Notes: generated by a model not told the origin, from the sequence alone. A DNA stretch of 64,000 nt from Histomonas meleagridis (GCA_020186115.1 WSYJ01000184.1:186001-250000), one strand, 5' to 3'. Numbered from the stretch's first letter, positions 30,483 through 41,417 are shown. Program-made: numbers and translations.

Positions 30483-32759
30483 ATGGAAGAAATTGTTGAG
30501 CTATTCGAAAAACTCCAAGAGGAACTTCATGACAAGCTAGTTAACCTTAGCGACTTTGTGATTAAAGAAGAAATTGGAAAAGGGGCAACTGGTATTGTTT
30601 ATCTTGCAACTTCAAGTAAAACAAATCAATTAGTAGCAATCAAAGAAAGCAAGTACCAAGCATTAAACGAACGACAATTAACATTATATTGCAATGAAAT
30701 ACAAGTTTTATCCAAATGTTATAATCATCCTTTCTTATTAAAATTTATCGGATTTACTAATCGATTTCCATACACAATCATCACCGAACATATTCCTAAT
30801 GGATCACTTTGGAATGCACTTCACTATTCCATTGAACCATTAACAGGTGATCAAAAAAACAAAATTGCCATCGGAATTGCTGCTGGCATGGCAGCTTTAC
30901 ATGATCAAAACATTATTCATCGAGATCTAAAATCTCTTAATGTTCTATTAGATAATGATTATTTACCAGTAATTTGTGATTTTGGTGCATCAAAACTTTT
31001 AGACATTGATTCAGATGAGCCCACATCCCCAACCAATCGTGTTGGTACACTTGCATGGATGGCTCCAGAGTTATTTACGAACAGCACATTTTCCAACAAA
31101 GTTGATGTTTATTCATTTGCAGTGCTTCTATGGGAGCTAGAGACCTGTCAAGTTCCTTTTAAAGGCGTCAAAAGCGAACAAATCCCAGAGATGGTCGTCA
31201 ATCAAGAACGACCTCCAATCCCTACCACCGCTCCAATTAGCCTCAAGAAGCTTATTCGCCTTTGCTGGCATCCTAATCCAGACAAGCGTCCCACATTTTC
31301 GGCCATTTTAGACAAGTTCCTTCACAAAAAGGTATATTTCGAAGGGGCCACAGACTCATCGATACATTTCATACAAGAGAAACTTGAAAACTGGAAACGA
31401 ACAATTGACATCACGTTAAAAGAAACGCGAAACAATTCCGTTGAACATGTCAAGCAAATCTTTCTTAAGCAAGACTCGAAAGAGATCCTTCAATACATCG
31501 AAGGGTTAAACGAAAACAATTGTCGCACTTTTTATTCGGTCATTTTAGAAATGATCGAAAGCGAAGAAGCGACAACGATTTTGTTGCCTGCGTTATATGG
31601 ACTTTTATATATTATTACTGAAAATGAGAAATGTCTTTTACAATACGTCGAAATCGATGACTTTATTAAGCTTCCGTTTAATCGGAATGAGCTTAAAGAG
31701 ATATCGTTATCAATACTCATTCCGATATTCGAGAAATATCCGAATTCGATATCACTTGAACTTATATACACTTTAAAGAGTTTAATACAATTTAACTCAA
31801 TTAAAATTTGTCGTTTGTTTTCGATAATAATTAATAATGATTCGAATGTTAATAACGAAATGAAAAAATTTGTAACCGAATTGTTATTGAATGAATCGGA
31901 AAAGTTCATAATGAACGGAGCCGAGAAAATTGTTTTGCAAACGATATTTAGATTAATTCTGAATAACTTCGACTTCTTCGAAGATAAAATTAATGAATGC
32001 AAACGAATATTCGAACTTTGCTTAAGCTCAGATGATAATAATATCATTGATTATACTTATTCGATAATATTCACTCTTTATAAGAACTCAATGTCGATCG
32101 AATTATGTTCGAAATTGTTGTCGAGACATTTGAGCGATGAAAAAAACGCAATTTTGGCGTTGAAGTACATTGCGATTACAGATGTGATAAATGATATTAA
32201 TGTAGAATTAATGGAAAAAATACTTTTTAAATATGATGATACAAAATGGTCAGAATTGGCATACTTGAAATTATGCGAAAAATGCAAATTCGATGAAAAT
32301 TTCGTCGAACATTTTAACGAAGTTTTATCACACGAATTCAACGTAAATTTTAAAATTCAAATTTTGATTTTGCTGCTCTCAAATTCCAGTTTTCGAAAGG
32401 AATTCACAAAAATTAAATGTACTTTTGCGGTTTTACTGAATTATATAAAGGAAAACGTTACGAACGATCGGAAGCCATTGAAAATAATTAACGAAATTTT
32501 ACAGAGAATTGAAATTGATGAAATTCTAATTAATGAAATTAAAGATTCCGAATTTATAAAATTTTATTTAGAAGAAGTGATTAAATTGAATAAGATGAAG
32601 TATTATAAGTTCGCTTATGAAATAATTGGAAAAATCGCAAAATTCAAATATCTGGAAGAATTTAATTGTTTGATTCCAATTGCACAAAAACATTTGGAAA
32701 TCGATTCTGACATAAAAGAAGATGCAGAAATGTTTTTAAAGCTGACAGAAAAAATATAG
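30483..32759 (+). CDS. TKL-type protein kinase with helical C-terminal region
   Basis: 758 residues from ATG 30483. Kinase domain at about 27-282: glycine loop IGKGATGIVYLA, VAIKESK lysine, catalytic loop HRDLKSLNVLL, DFG (ICDFGASKLL), activation segment and APE in GTLAWMAPELF, VDVYSFAVLLWEL and CWHPNPDKRPTFSAIL. These are tyrosine-kinase-like (TKL) features, a family greatly expanded in trichomonads, and the residues needed for catalysis are intact. The remaining 470 residues are stacked helices resembling ARM/HEAT repeats (FYSVILEMIESEEATTILLP, ILILLLSNSSFRKEF), without Cys-rich or membrane segments. Probably an intracellular signalling kinase; substrates unknown. Confidence 0.85.
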   Translation: MEEIVELFEKLQEELHDKLVNLSDFVIKEEIGKGATGIVYLATSSKTNQLVAIKESKYQALNERQLTLYCNEIQVLSKCYNHPFLLKFIGFTNRFPYTIITEHIPNGSLWNALHYSIEPLTGDQKNKIAIGIAAGMAALHDQNIIHRDLKSLNVLLDNDYLPVICDFGASKLLDIDSDEPTSPTNRVGTLAWMAPELFTNSTFSNKVDVYSFAVLLWELETCQVPFKGVKSEQIPEMVVNQERPPIPTTAPISLKKLIRLCWHPNPDKRPTFSAILDKFLHKKVYFEGATDSSIHFIQEKLENWKRTIDITLKETRNNSVEHVKQIFLKQDSKEILQYIEGLNENNCRTFYSVILEMIESEEATTILLPALYGLLYIITENEKCLLQYVEIDDFIKLPFNRNELKEISLSILIPIFEKYPNSISLELIYTLKSLIQFNSIKICRLFSIIINNDSNVNNEMKKFVTELLLNESEKFIMNGAEKIVLQTIFRLILNNFDFFEDKINECKRIFELCLSSDDNNIIDYTYSIIFTLYKNSMSIELCSKLLSRHLSDEKNAILALKYIAITDVINDINVELMEKILFKYDDTKWSELAYLKLCEKCKFDENFVEHFNEVLSHEFNVNFKIQILILLLSNSSFRKEFTKIKCTFAVLLNYIKENVTNDRKPLKIINEILQRIEIDEILINEIKDSEFIKFYLEEVIKLNKMKYYKFAYEIIGKIAKFKYLEEFNCLIPIAQKHLEIDSDIKEDAEMFLKLTEKI

Positions 32760-32909
32760 AATTAGATTAAAAATAAAATTGTAATACAGAAAATATAATA
32801 GAAATAAAGTAAACTTTTTTTAATATATATTTTTAATGTTATTAAACAAGAAAAAAACTTTTTTGATATTTAGATTAAACTCCGCTTTTATATATAATAA
32901 GAAACTTCT

Positions 32910-33330
32910 TCAAAAATCGTATAACTCATCAAGGATTTTTCTACAATCAAATAAGGTGTAGATGGCCAATGGATCTTGAAGTTCTGTATCATTGTAAACA
33001 ATTGGGCATGCGTTAATTTTCTTTTTGAAATGGTTGTTAAACCTGTTTTTTATAGAGTTATTAGTTCTTTTACATTGGAAATGTTCAGCTATGAGTGCCC
33101 AATTTGGCCCATATTTTTTATACAATGAAATAATAGATTGATCTTCTTCTTCTGTCCAAGGTCCACGAGATAAGCCGGGAGCTAAATAATGATGATATCA
33201 CTCTCTGCATTGGCGGTTACTTTTACCAGGCATTAATTTTGAAATTTCATGCCAATTTGGGTATTTCTCATTCCAACCTATTCAAGTAATTTCTTGTATT
33301 CATCTGGCGTGAATTTATGTGACGATTTTT
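32910..33330 (-). pseudogene. R2R3 Myb-like DNA-binding pseudogene
   Basis: On the minus strand a complete pair of Myb repeats can be traced in order: KFTPDEYKKLLE, then in another frame YPNWHEISKLMPGKSNRQCRE, an in-frame TGA where Arg/Trp is expected, then RGPWTEEEDQSIISLYKKYG and ALIAEHFQCKRTNNSIKNRF followed by NNHFKKK. The R3 repeat and a 30-residue tail remain open (32910-33125). Trichomonad Myb proteins regulate transcription by binding AACNG-like sites; this copy has a frameshift and a nonsense codon, so it is probably dead. Confidence 0.8.
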
Positions 33331-34704
33331 TATTACAAATTTATTTGTATTCAATTAATTGAAATTGGATAAAATCATTATACATCATTTATGTAAAGTG
33401 ATACGTATAAACACATAAATTCAATTCTTACATAGTCGAACATGTCACTGTGAAATAATTGTGAGAAATTGCTGGCTGTTGAACCCAAACAATATCAAAT
33501 CCAAAAAATAACCTATTGACCCTTTCGATTTTCTGTTCGTTGAAATTATCATTCTCAAATTCGAGGTTAACAATGTCACATTGAAGACAAGTTTTTAACG
33601 TTGTAATTTCTGGGGTTTTTGAGTTCCTTAAAAGATTCAACAATTTCACGCAATAATAAAAATATTTCACAAATTAAAAGTTATGTTGTGATTGATTAAT
33701 TTCATGTCCGGGAATCAATTCTTTGATATAGTGTATTTTAATCAACAAAGGCACTGTGATTGAGAACAAAACCCAACAACAACTGTCATAATTTTCTGTC
33801 TATTGAAATTACCAACCGTTTGAGTCACTTAAAATGTAAACAACACAAAATGATATCTGGTTGTGTGTTCAGACGGTTATTTAAGAACAAAGTTGTTGCT
33901 TTTTTCCCTCAGAAAAAATTTTTGCAAAAACAACTGAATCATTTTTACTCATCCTTATTTTTTAATAAAAGAGGCCCGAGCAATATTCTTGTTGTGGTTT
34001 CTATTTGTTCTTGGTATCATTACTCATCAATTTATTGAAATTGCATTTAATCTTTTCAAGCTACAGCAGCTTTAACTTTTCTTCTGTTTTTATGAATATT
34101 TTTATGTCTAATGTTTTCCATTATAAAATGATTTGATTTTCGATCTCTCTATATTTTTAAAACTGCAAAATGCTAAATTGTCGGCAAACAAATCGTTCTA
34201 GAAATTTATTTGCAAGTTAGAGAAACATACAATACGAAATTTTTTACTTAAGTAATTCAAGAAAATTGGCGAACATTTTCTAGGTTTCACACCTTCTTCC
34301 ACAGAGTAAATATTGTTGAGAATTTTTTTAATAAGGTGCTTTCATCATTTATAATATTTGGAAATTTTCGTAGATTTAATTGATTATTTTTGGTTGTAAA
34401 ATCTATAAATATTATATGGCAAATTCCTTTTGATTTTTAACATAATTTTTTCATTTGCATGCTATTATATTTAAACATTTAAAAGTTAGTATCTCCTAAA
34501 TTGTGGATAAATGTTTTCACAAAAACTGCTTACTATTTTTTTATTGGTTTTTTTGATAAAAATTGGAAAGAATTTTTTGCAAAAAAAAACTTTATAATAA
34601 AAAACATAGGATTAATTATATTAATACAATAAATAATGATTATTTAAAAAATCTTTTACTATTTTTGGGGTGCCTTAATTGGCGGTTTTATTCGTTGGAA
34701 CTAG
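33331..34704. other. Gene-poor stretch
   Basis: About 1.37 kb. Frames at 33428-33670 (-) and 33760-34038 (+) are 80-92 codons long but show no family features, and the latter starts inside a low-information region. Nothing supported. ATTTTTGGGGTGC at 34662 and GGCGGTTTT at 34680 lie just before the next gene. Confidence 0.4.
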
Positions 34705-35610
34705 ATGGAGTTTTCTTGGATTAATGATTTATCAAAGGAATTCTTCGGAATTGGGAGAGCTCCTTTACCACAAGAAATTATCGCAATGAAATCTTCTGTT
34801 CCTATTTTAGCAGAAAAACAAAATCATGATTTGTATCATTTTTGGGGAAAAATCACAGGTACATCTCGAAGTTATTTAATTATTGTTTGTTACACAGGAG
34901 GTCTTCTAGGTGAAAAAACATATTATGCATCGCTCGATGCTGTTTCCTGGTTTGGTCTTCCATTAGTCACAAAAGAATTATTATTTCACACATCACACAT
35001 AAGAAAGCCAATTACAGGAAACCCACTAAGCAAAGAACTTGTTTATCATCCAAGACGTCCTATTCCATTCAAGGATATAACTCCATTAATTCCGCCCAAA
35101 CCTCGAAATGAAGAAGAAGAGGAAGAAGAACAAGTTGAAGAGAAAGCCACAGAAGAAGAGGAGGATCAAGAAGAAGAAGATCTTCTTGAATTCGAGGAAA
35201 TACAAATAAGTGAAGATCAAAGAATTGCTTGTCTTGTTCACCTCATTGACAAAAATGGTCTCATTTTCCCACAAGACTCTTTGATATGGAAATCTGCAAA
35301 TTCTGTCGCTTTTAATCCTCTTTTCAAAGGTGTTTCATCAGATGCAACGCTTGATGATTTTTGCAGACTACAAAAATCGGCCTCAAGAGAAGGCATTCGA
35401 CCAAATGCTATAGTGGAATCGATGCCTTTGCTCTCAGATGACCTTCCTTCACGCGGATGGTCAATTTCATCAGAGAAATACAGCAATGTGACAAAAATCA
35501 CATCAAAGTTATGGCCAGGATTGTGCTTCATTTCGAAGGGCCCTCATTGGGGAACAGTTTATCTTGGTAATGGAAAGCGAAATACAGACTTCCTTTTTGC
35601 ATCTGAATAA
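34705..35610 (+). CDS. RSPH9: Radial spoke head protein 9 homologue
   Basis: 301 residues, close to the family's length of about 276 plus an acidic insert. Family landmarks: LYHFWGKITGTSRSYLIIVC, KTYYASLDAVSWFGLP, RIACLVHLIDKNGLIFPQDS, NPLFKGVSSDATLDDFCRLQ, LPSRGWSISSEKYSNVTKI and SKLWPGLCFISKGPHWGTVY, with GNGKRNTDFLF at the end. RSPH9 is part of the radial spoke head of motile 9+2 axonemes and is needed for beat regulation. Residues about 133-165 form a Glu-rich insert absent from the animal protein. Its presence fits a flagellated protist. Confidence 0.9.
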   Translation: MEFSWINDLSKEFFGIGRAPLPQEIIAMKSSVPILAEKQNHDLYHFWGKITGTSRSYLIIVCYTGGLLGEKTYYASLDAVSWFGLPLVTKELLFHTSHIRKPITGNPLSKELVYHPRRPIPFKDITPLIPPKPRNEEEEEEEQVEEKATEEEEDQEEEDLLEFEEIQISEDQRIACLVHLIDKNGLIFPQDSLIWKSANSVAFNPLFKGVSSDATLDDFCRLQKSASREGIRPNAIVESMPLLSDDLPSRGWSISSEKYSNVTKITSKLWPGLCFISKGPHWGTVYLGNGKRNTDFLFASE

Positions 35611-35845
35611 ATTTGATTAAATTCCAAACATGAAATAATTTATTTTTTTTTATCTTTTCATGAAGTATGAATGCCACTCTTAAAGGCATAAAAAATAAGA
35701 TGATATTCCCAAATAAAAAGCATTAAATTTCCCAATATTTTCTATATAGAGAAATTTACAAAATTTTAGGACGATTAAAATGAGTTCAATATTCACTTTG
35801 TTTGTCATTTTTAGCCGTAATAAGGCTTGAAAAACAGGAAACCAA

Positions 35846-36550
35846 ATGAACACAATGATGTCTGGCGAGGAAGCACAGGGGGAATTTTCGAGCCAAGACC
35901 TCCAAATGCTTCCAGCTGAGCTTCTTGAGGATATTGGTTTTCAAGCAAAAAGACCTGCTCAGGCCCAAAAAGATCTTCAACCTATAAATAATAATTATTA
36001 TAGTGAGAAAGTTCGTACCAGATCCACGCTTACTCCGCCCATTTCAATTGAATTTCCGAAATCAAGACAAAAAAGTTCCTCTTTAATCAGATTTAATTTT
36101 TTAGTTTCGAGTCCCCATGGACTAACACCAGTTCATACTGGTGTCCACAGACAACTAGTGCCAAAGGATTGCATAATATATAGTGACGGACCTATTCTTC
36201 GTTATGGTGTTGCAGTTCATTCAGATGTTAATAAAAACGAAAAAGACGAAAAGCGTCTTCCATACATGTCATCAGATCGATCTATTGTTCGGTTCATTGA
36301 TGAAGATCGAATCCTTGTACCTAATTTGATTGATCGAGATAAGAAAGCGTTAATTTTGCTGAATTTAATCATCGAACGGATGAACATTGAGCGTCGGGTA
36401 GTGTTTCTCGAGACAGTATCTTTTAACCACAGAGCCGCATTTCATTTTGGTCACAAATATACAAATCAAAAGATTGTCAAAGAAATCTGCAAACAGTTAC
36501 AGTTTTTGTTTGGCTGTCCCGTCTATCCGTTTTACATCGATGACGAGTGA
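35846..36550 (+). CDS. Unknown protein
   Basis: 234 residues from ATG 35846. N-terminal 50 residues polar (SSQDLQMLPAELLEDIGFQA), then a basic/Pro segment, a beta-rich part (LIRFNFLVSSPHGLTPVHTG, CIIYSDGPILRYGVAVHSDV) and a helical end with LIIERMNIERRVVFLETVSF. No transmembrane segment and no family recognised. Ordered and uninterrupted, so probably a real gene. It converges with the V-ATPase gene (stops about 50 bases apart). Confidence 0.6.
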   Translation: MNTMMSGEEAQGEFSSQDLQMLPAELLEDIGFQAKRPAQAQKDLQPINNNYYSEKVRTRSTLTPPISIEFPKSRQKSSSLIRFNFLVSSPHGLTPVHTGVHRQLVPKDCIIYSDGPILRYGVAVHSDVNKNEKDEKRLPYMSSDRSIVRFIDEDRILVPNLIDRDKKALILLNLIIERMNIERRVVFLETVSFNHRAAFHFGHKYTNQKIVKEICKQLQFLFGCPVYPFYIDDE

Positions 36551-36599
36551 GAGTTTAGAGTGTCGGAATAAAAAGAGATTTATGTTAATGTTAAATATT

Positions 36600-37103
36600 T
36601 TATGATGTTTGGAATCTGGCACGCATTGACGTCAAGAGACAAACTAAAAGACCCATGATACCAATAAGTTCTGAGAAAATTTGGACAATAAGTAATTTGA
36701 AGAACATTTCTGCATCTCGATGACAAACAAGTGATATTGAGGAACCAACAAGACCAATGGCTAAACCTGCAGATAAGCTACAAGCTCCTTGTACAATACC
36801 ACTAAAGAAAATGGCATAACCGGCATGATAATGTTGTCTATCAAATGGTAACCCATGGTATTCAATTCTGCCATTTAAAACAAGTGCCATAATTAACCCG
36901 TAAATGGCGATAACTTCGCAAAGAATTAAGTTCATAATATCTCTCATTGAAATTGTTCCTGATACAACTGCTGTTCCAGACATTGCTGTGCCACATGTCC
37001 AAATACCCCATGCTGCCCCGATGGCTGCTAGGCCAACGCATAGGCCAATGCCTTCTCCGGCAAAATTGTAAGGAGAGATGTCAAATAAAAACCCGGACGA
37101 CAT
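36600..37103 (-). CDS. VMA16: V-type H+-ATPase proteolipid subunit c''
   Basis: 167 residues from ATG 37103 (a TTG start would add 12). Four transmembrane helices: GIGLCVGLAAIGAAWGIWTC, IMNLILCEVIAIYGLIMALV (with the Glu essential for proton translocation), HAGYAIFFSGIVQGACSLSA plus GLAIGLVG, and LLIVQIFSELIGIMGLLVCL. The GIAAxGAAWGI opening, the Ser/Gly face, a Glu in helix 2 of the proteolipid and the N-terminal extension FLFDISPYNFAG match c'' (Vma16) rather than c. It belongs to the membrane ring of the vacuolar proton pump. On its strand AAAACGGTTT lies about 22 bases upstream of the ATG. Confidence 0.9.
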   Translation of the reverse strand: MSSGFLFDISPYNFAGEGIGLCVGLAAIGAAWGIWTCGTAMSGTAVVSGTISMRDIMNLILCEVIAIYGLIMALVLNGRIEYHGLPFDRQHYHAGYAIFFSGIVQGACSLSAGLAIGLVGSSISLVCHRDAEMFFKLLIVQIFSELIGIMGLLVCLLTSMRARFQTS

Positions 37104-37589
37104 ATGTTTATAGGTTAACCAAACCGTTTTTATCAACAAAAGTGTCTTTGGGGTGCTCCGATAAATTTTCTTAAAAATGTGAATAGTTTTTTTTAATCCT
37201 TTGCCTCAATAAATCTTTAAAGTTCAAAAATGTTATAAAGTGAAGTCATCCATTATGCATAATATTTTTAATGAATTAAAAAGAATTAGATTTAAATACA
37301 TGGCTTTCTGTAACATGCTAATCATTTAAACAGTACTTTGATCTCAATGGTATCAATTAAATAATTTTATTTTGTATCAGTAATGTAAAAAGTATGCTTT
37401 CTTTAGAAGATGATACTAAGAAATCTGTACTCGTGTAGAATTCTAGAGTTGGAAACCAAAAAAACTTTTCGATTATCCGTGTAAACTACGATAGGAATCT
37501 AATTCAGTTAAAAGTGGCAATATCAAGTGTTCAAAATTTACAGTCACTTCAAAAAGTGAAATTGCACTAAAAAACGATTTTTTTGGCTC
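37104..37589. other. Divergent intergenic region
   Basis: About 490 bases between the V-ATPase gene and the Asp-box protein. Contains AAACCGTTT (37125) and CTTTGGGGTGC (37147) near the V-ATPase start. No other feature seen. Confidence 0.4.
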
Positions 37590-40500
37590 ATGAGCAATTC
37601 AAGCGATAATTCAAATAATGATTCCAAAAGTAAAAATTTTATTAAAAAGCACATGAAGTTAATCATTATTGGAAGTGTCGTAATTGTTTTAATATTGATC
37701 ATTATTATTGTTATTGCTGTTGTTGTTAAAAAGCAATCAGATATTGGTGATGTTGATGATACTGAAGATACCTCTTTTAAGCCATCTACATTTGAGCAGT
37801 TACCAGCTTCAAAGATTAATACAAATCTTCAAAAATGGACAAAGATGCGTCTAGTCAACCAGGAACAATATGAAAATGGTAATGCTGGTGGAGAGGGATG
37901 TCAGTGGCCAACAAGTCTTGCCTGTGATTCTGATGACGGAAATTTTATTCTATATGGAACCGATGTTTCAGGGTTTTGGAAATCTCTTGATGGGGGAATT
38001 ACCTGGTTTCAATCCAACAATGGGCACAAAAGTTGCGGAGTAGGTAGTATAGCCATTGATCCCAAGAATAAGAATCATGTAGTTACAGTTGGCAATGGGG
38101 GTAAGTTTGAATCTGGAATTGAGTACTCGTATGACCAAGGACAAACATGGAATCGTAAGCAAAAATTTTCAGGAATTTATGGATCACGTTATCTTCGTGA
38201 CAGCTTAGCATTTGATCCATCATCATATGATTCTGAAAAAGGCATTTGCATGCGTGTTTATTTTTCTACGCCATATCAATTAGATTGTGACATTCGCAAT
38301 GGCGAAAACTTAAATCCTGTAAAAAGTGCCAATAATTTGTTCAATGAAACAACTTCAGGCTTTTATATCAGCACTGATGGTGGTGAAACATTTGTTCAAC
38401 AGACTACTTTAGCCCCTGATGGTATTATCCGGGTTAGCAAAGATGGTAATTATTTATTTATCGGAACTCAAAAAGGTGTATATTATTCAAATGACCATGG
38501 CAAAAGCCTTCAAAAATTATCGCATTTCCAAGATGATGAGATTTCAGGAATTGACTTAGTTGATAACAACTTATATGTCCAAACCTTTAATGGAATATGG
38601 CTTTCCACAGATTATGGCAGCACATTTACTGAAATCACATTAGGTAGTAACTACCCAACATCCAAAATGGCGCAAGCACTAAAAGTTTGTCCTATCAACA
38701 TATCGCGCATGGCCATCACAGCACGAAATGTTGAAACTGTTTACTATCAAACCTTTTTATATTACTCACATGATTCCGGCAAAACATGGAACAAATGGAC
38801 TTATGACCGAACATCATTTTTTCATTTTGGTGATTCCAATTGCGATGCTCGCGAGAAAGTTATCATATGGAATCCGATTAACCAAGACAAGCTCCTCACG
38901 TTTGGCGTTGACAATTTGTTGATGTCAACTGACGGAGGAATTCGATGGCATTCGCCCGGACAAATCTCAAACATAATGTTAGGTGCGAAATTAACGTTTA
39001 ATTACTATGACACGACGCTGTTATCGTTTGGCGCGCAAGATTATCACGGCGCTTATACATTGAACGGAGGATTATATTGGATTCCATTCTTTAACATGCC
39101 GGGTAACCAGTACGGGCTATTCATGCCCGATGAGAAGACAGTCATCGGCACATCTCTAAAGTCGTGGAGTGATGGGTCTATACCAGAATTAACATTATCA
39201 TTTGATGCTGGAAAAACTTCAAATTTAACAGGAAAATATGTGAAAAGCGCACAAGAAAGAAGAAGCATACAAACGATTCAATCATTTAAAAACCCTGAGA
39301 CAATTTTCGTGGGACAATATAAATCTATTGATAATGGAAAAACGTTCGAAATAATGAATGAATGTGATCAAGTGTTTTGTATGAACTTAATAGAGCCTCA
39401 TGAAATTTATGGACAGAAAATTGGTGATCCTTATGTTATTGTATCTTATGACGAAGGAATTACTTGGAAAAAAGTTAACGAAAACAATCCTTTCCCTGAT
39501 AAATGGGGGTCTGAGTGTACTTTTAAAGTATTTGATATGAGTTTTGATCAAGTTAATAGATTACTTTATGTCATATATTATACAAAGGGTAAATATGATT
39601 CAAAAGATATGGTTTGTATCGACGTTGATAGTGGCAATGTTACATTTTTGACCGATAATATCCCAACTGATTATAGAGGATCAAGAAGAATTGATACATG
39701 TGTAGTAGATCCACATTATACTGATCTAATTTATATCGGTGGCTCAGGAGATTACTTCCTAAATGATAAAAGCGTTTTAAGAAGCTTAGATAGAGGCAAA
39801 ACATGGGAAGTTATAAATACCAATTCTGAAAACGATCAAAATTTATTAGGTTCCTATGGACATCAAGTATACACCATTAGAATTAATTACACCAACGGTG
39901 AAGTATTGTTAGGGAGTTCTTGTTATGGTTTTTACAAACTTTCGCCCCCATATGACCCAAACGGTCTGAATGAAAAAGTGACATACCATAAAATTGTATA
40001 CGTTACAAATGGCGGTGAGGAAATTCAATCGGATTTCATCGCAAACCGAAGATTTCTGAGGCCGATAACGCCGACCAAAAACGGTTTCGTATTTTTGGGG
40101 TGGTACAAAGATGAAGAACTAAGTGAACCTTTTGATTTCGAAAATACTCATATAACAAACAGTATTAAGCTTTATGCAAAGTGGAGACAATCATTTTCTG
40201 TCACATTTATTGATATTGATGGAAAATTAATCGGGAAAGTTACACAAGATAACGAAGAACCAATTCAACAAATCGATCCACCATCGCATAGAGGCTATGT
40301 TTTTGCCAACTATTTTTATGACAAAGATATTACAAAAGAATTTGATCATATGATCGTCTTAGATGAAGACATTACACTATACGCTGGGTACTATAAGACA
40401 CAGAACGAAACAATTTATCCAAATTCTGATGACTACAATGGATATTTAGAATTTCGAAGTGATAATGTTTGCGTTCCTGTCTTTTTATACGACAATGAGA

Positions 40501-40865
40501 CCAAGTACAAGTGTGACATTGATGAGGAAGTCAAAAACAGAATAGTTCCCTTCATAGATATGGAATATCCAAAAAATTATTTAATCACAATGAAAATGGA
40601 TACGCGGTTTAGAGGCGGCGTAACTGCCACAAATAGGCTACGCAAGTGGTGGCAGTTCAGTGGCACTGTTTTTGTGAACAAATATGATGTAAATGGTAAC
40701 GTATCTGTGGGAAGGACACAGACGCAAGTAGTTAATACAACCAAAGATTGTCGGTCGATTTTGGTGTTTTATTATAGCGAAGAAGGAAATAGTAATTGGA
40801 AAGAAATCAGAAATACAATTCAATTGAATGAAATTGTCGACAGAAATATTTTGTTTGAATTGTAG
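37590..40865 (+). CDS. Type II membrane protein with Asp-box (sortilin/GH74-like) and InlB-type repeats
   Basis: 1,091 residues. A polar N-terminal tail (1-22) precedes one very hydrophobic helix (about 23-47) with positive charge before it, so the long C-terminal part is probably outside or in the lumen. It carries at least 11 Asp-box motifs SxDxGxTW (SLDGGITW, SYDQGQTW, STDGGETF, SNDHGKSL, STDYGSTF, SHDSGKTW, STDGGIRW, SFDAGKTS, SIDNGKTF, SYDEGITW, SLDRGKTW), which close blades of beta-propellers as in Vps10/sortilin and GH74 xyloglucanases. Near the C-terminus are two InlB/Listeria-Bacteroides repeats (GFVFLGWYKDEELSEPFDF, IKLYAKW; GYVFANYFYD, ITLYAGYY), a bacterial surface-protein module. 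A final domain of 150 residues is unassigned. Enzyme or adhesin is undecided. Confidence 0.8.
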   Translation: MSNSSDNSNNDSKSKNFIKKHMKLIIIGSVVIVLILIIIIVIAVVVKKQSDIGDVDDTEDTSFKPSTFEQLPASKINTNLQKWTKMRLVNQEQYENGNAGGEGCQWPTSLACDSDDGNFILYGTDVSGFWKSLDGGITWFQSNNGHKSCGVGSIAIDPKNKNHVVTVGNGGKFESGIEYSYDQGQTWNRKQKFSGIYGSRYLRDSLAFDPSSYDSEKGICMRVYFSTPYQLDCDIRNGENLNPVKSANNLFNETTSGFYISTDGGETFVQQTTLAPDGIIRVSKDGNYLFIGTQKGVYYSNDHGKSLQKLSHFQDDEISGIDLVDNNLYVQTFNGIWLSTDYGSTFTEITLGSNYPTSKMAQALKVCPINISRMAITARNVETVYYQTFLYYSHDSGKTWNKWTYDRTSFFHFGDSNCDAREKVIIWNPINQDKLLTFGVDNLLMSTDGGIRWHSPGQISNIMLGAKLTFNYYDTTLLSFGAQDYHGAYTLNGGLYWIPFFNMPGNQYGLFMPDEKTVIGTSLKSWSDGSIPELTLSFDAGKTSNLTGKYVKSAQERRSIQTIQSFKNPETIFVGQYKSIDNGKTFEIMNECDQVFCMNLIEPHEIYGQKIGDPYVIVSYDEGITWKKVNENNPFPDKWGSECTFKVFDMSFDQVNRLLYVIYYTKGKYDSKDMVCIDVDSGNVTFLTDNIPTDYRGSRRIDTCVVDPHYTDLIYIGGSGDYFLNDKSVLRSLDRGKTWEVINTNSENDQNLLGSYGHQVYTIRINYTNGEVLLGSSCYGFYKLSPPYDPNGLNEKVTYHKIVYVTNGGEEIQSDFIANRRFLRPITPTKNGFVFLGWYKDEELSEPFDFENTHITNSIKLYAKWRQSFSVTFIDIDGKLIGKVTQDNEEPIQQIDPPSHRGYVFANYFYDKDITKEFDHMIVLDEDITLYAGYYKTQNETIYPNSDDYNGYLEFRSDNVCVPVFLYDNETKYKCDIDEEVKNRIVPFIDMEYPKNYLITMKMDTRFRGGVTATNRLRKWWQFSGTVFVNKYDVNGNVSVGRTQTQVVNTTKDCRSILVFYYSEEGNSNWKEIRNTIQLNEIVDRNILFEL

Positions 40866-41417
40866 CAATAATAAAATTTTTTGGCGTTGTTTTATTTTTG
40901 GAATAATTTTCTTCAATGATAAATCATAATTTACCAAAATTGTAATGAAAACTTCACTAAAGTTGCCAAAGATATGAAAAGCGTAGCTGATCAGACATGG
41001 GCAATGTTGCTGATATGTGATCATAGCATTTATTTAACATGTTTTATTTTTTCATATTTTGTTTGATTTTTTAAGAGTTGTTATGATTAAAAATTGTTTT
41101 GAAATTCTTATTGTTTAATAAATTTTACTGTTTCTGTTTTCCTTCAGATACTAACATAAGCGTTGTTTTAAATATTTGCAATAATTTCCAAATATTATTT
41201 TGAAGTTTGAAATATATATAAAATAAATATGCAAAATATTTTATCATCTTCTTAGGAGATGCTAACACTAATGTTGTTTTAGATATTCGAAATAATTTCA
41301 AATATTAATTTAAAGTTCGGAATTAATAATATATTTAAATATTTAAATGGCCGCAGTCCTATCGAAAAGTCACTTTTTGACCTCAAAAATCATACAAAAG
41401 TTCCTCTTCTTCATCTA
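40866..41417 (+). other. Intergenic with a diverged tandem duplication
   Basis: About 550 bases before the next gene. A roughly 65-bp block at 41148-41213 (GATACTAACATAAG, GTTGTTTTAAATATTTG) recurs at 41265-41329 (GATGCTAACACTAA, GTTGTTTTAGATATTCG) about 117 bases later, with many differences. The second block reads like a piece of an ankyrin linker (GDANTNVVLDI). Probably a relic of repeat DNA. Confidence 0.5.

Noticed and set aside
33428-34038. Two opposite frames of 80 and 92 codons that might be small genes
   Set aside because: No recognisable motif, no good initiator, and composition typical of AT-rich chance frames.
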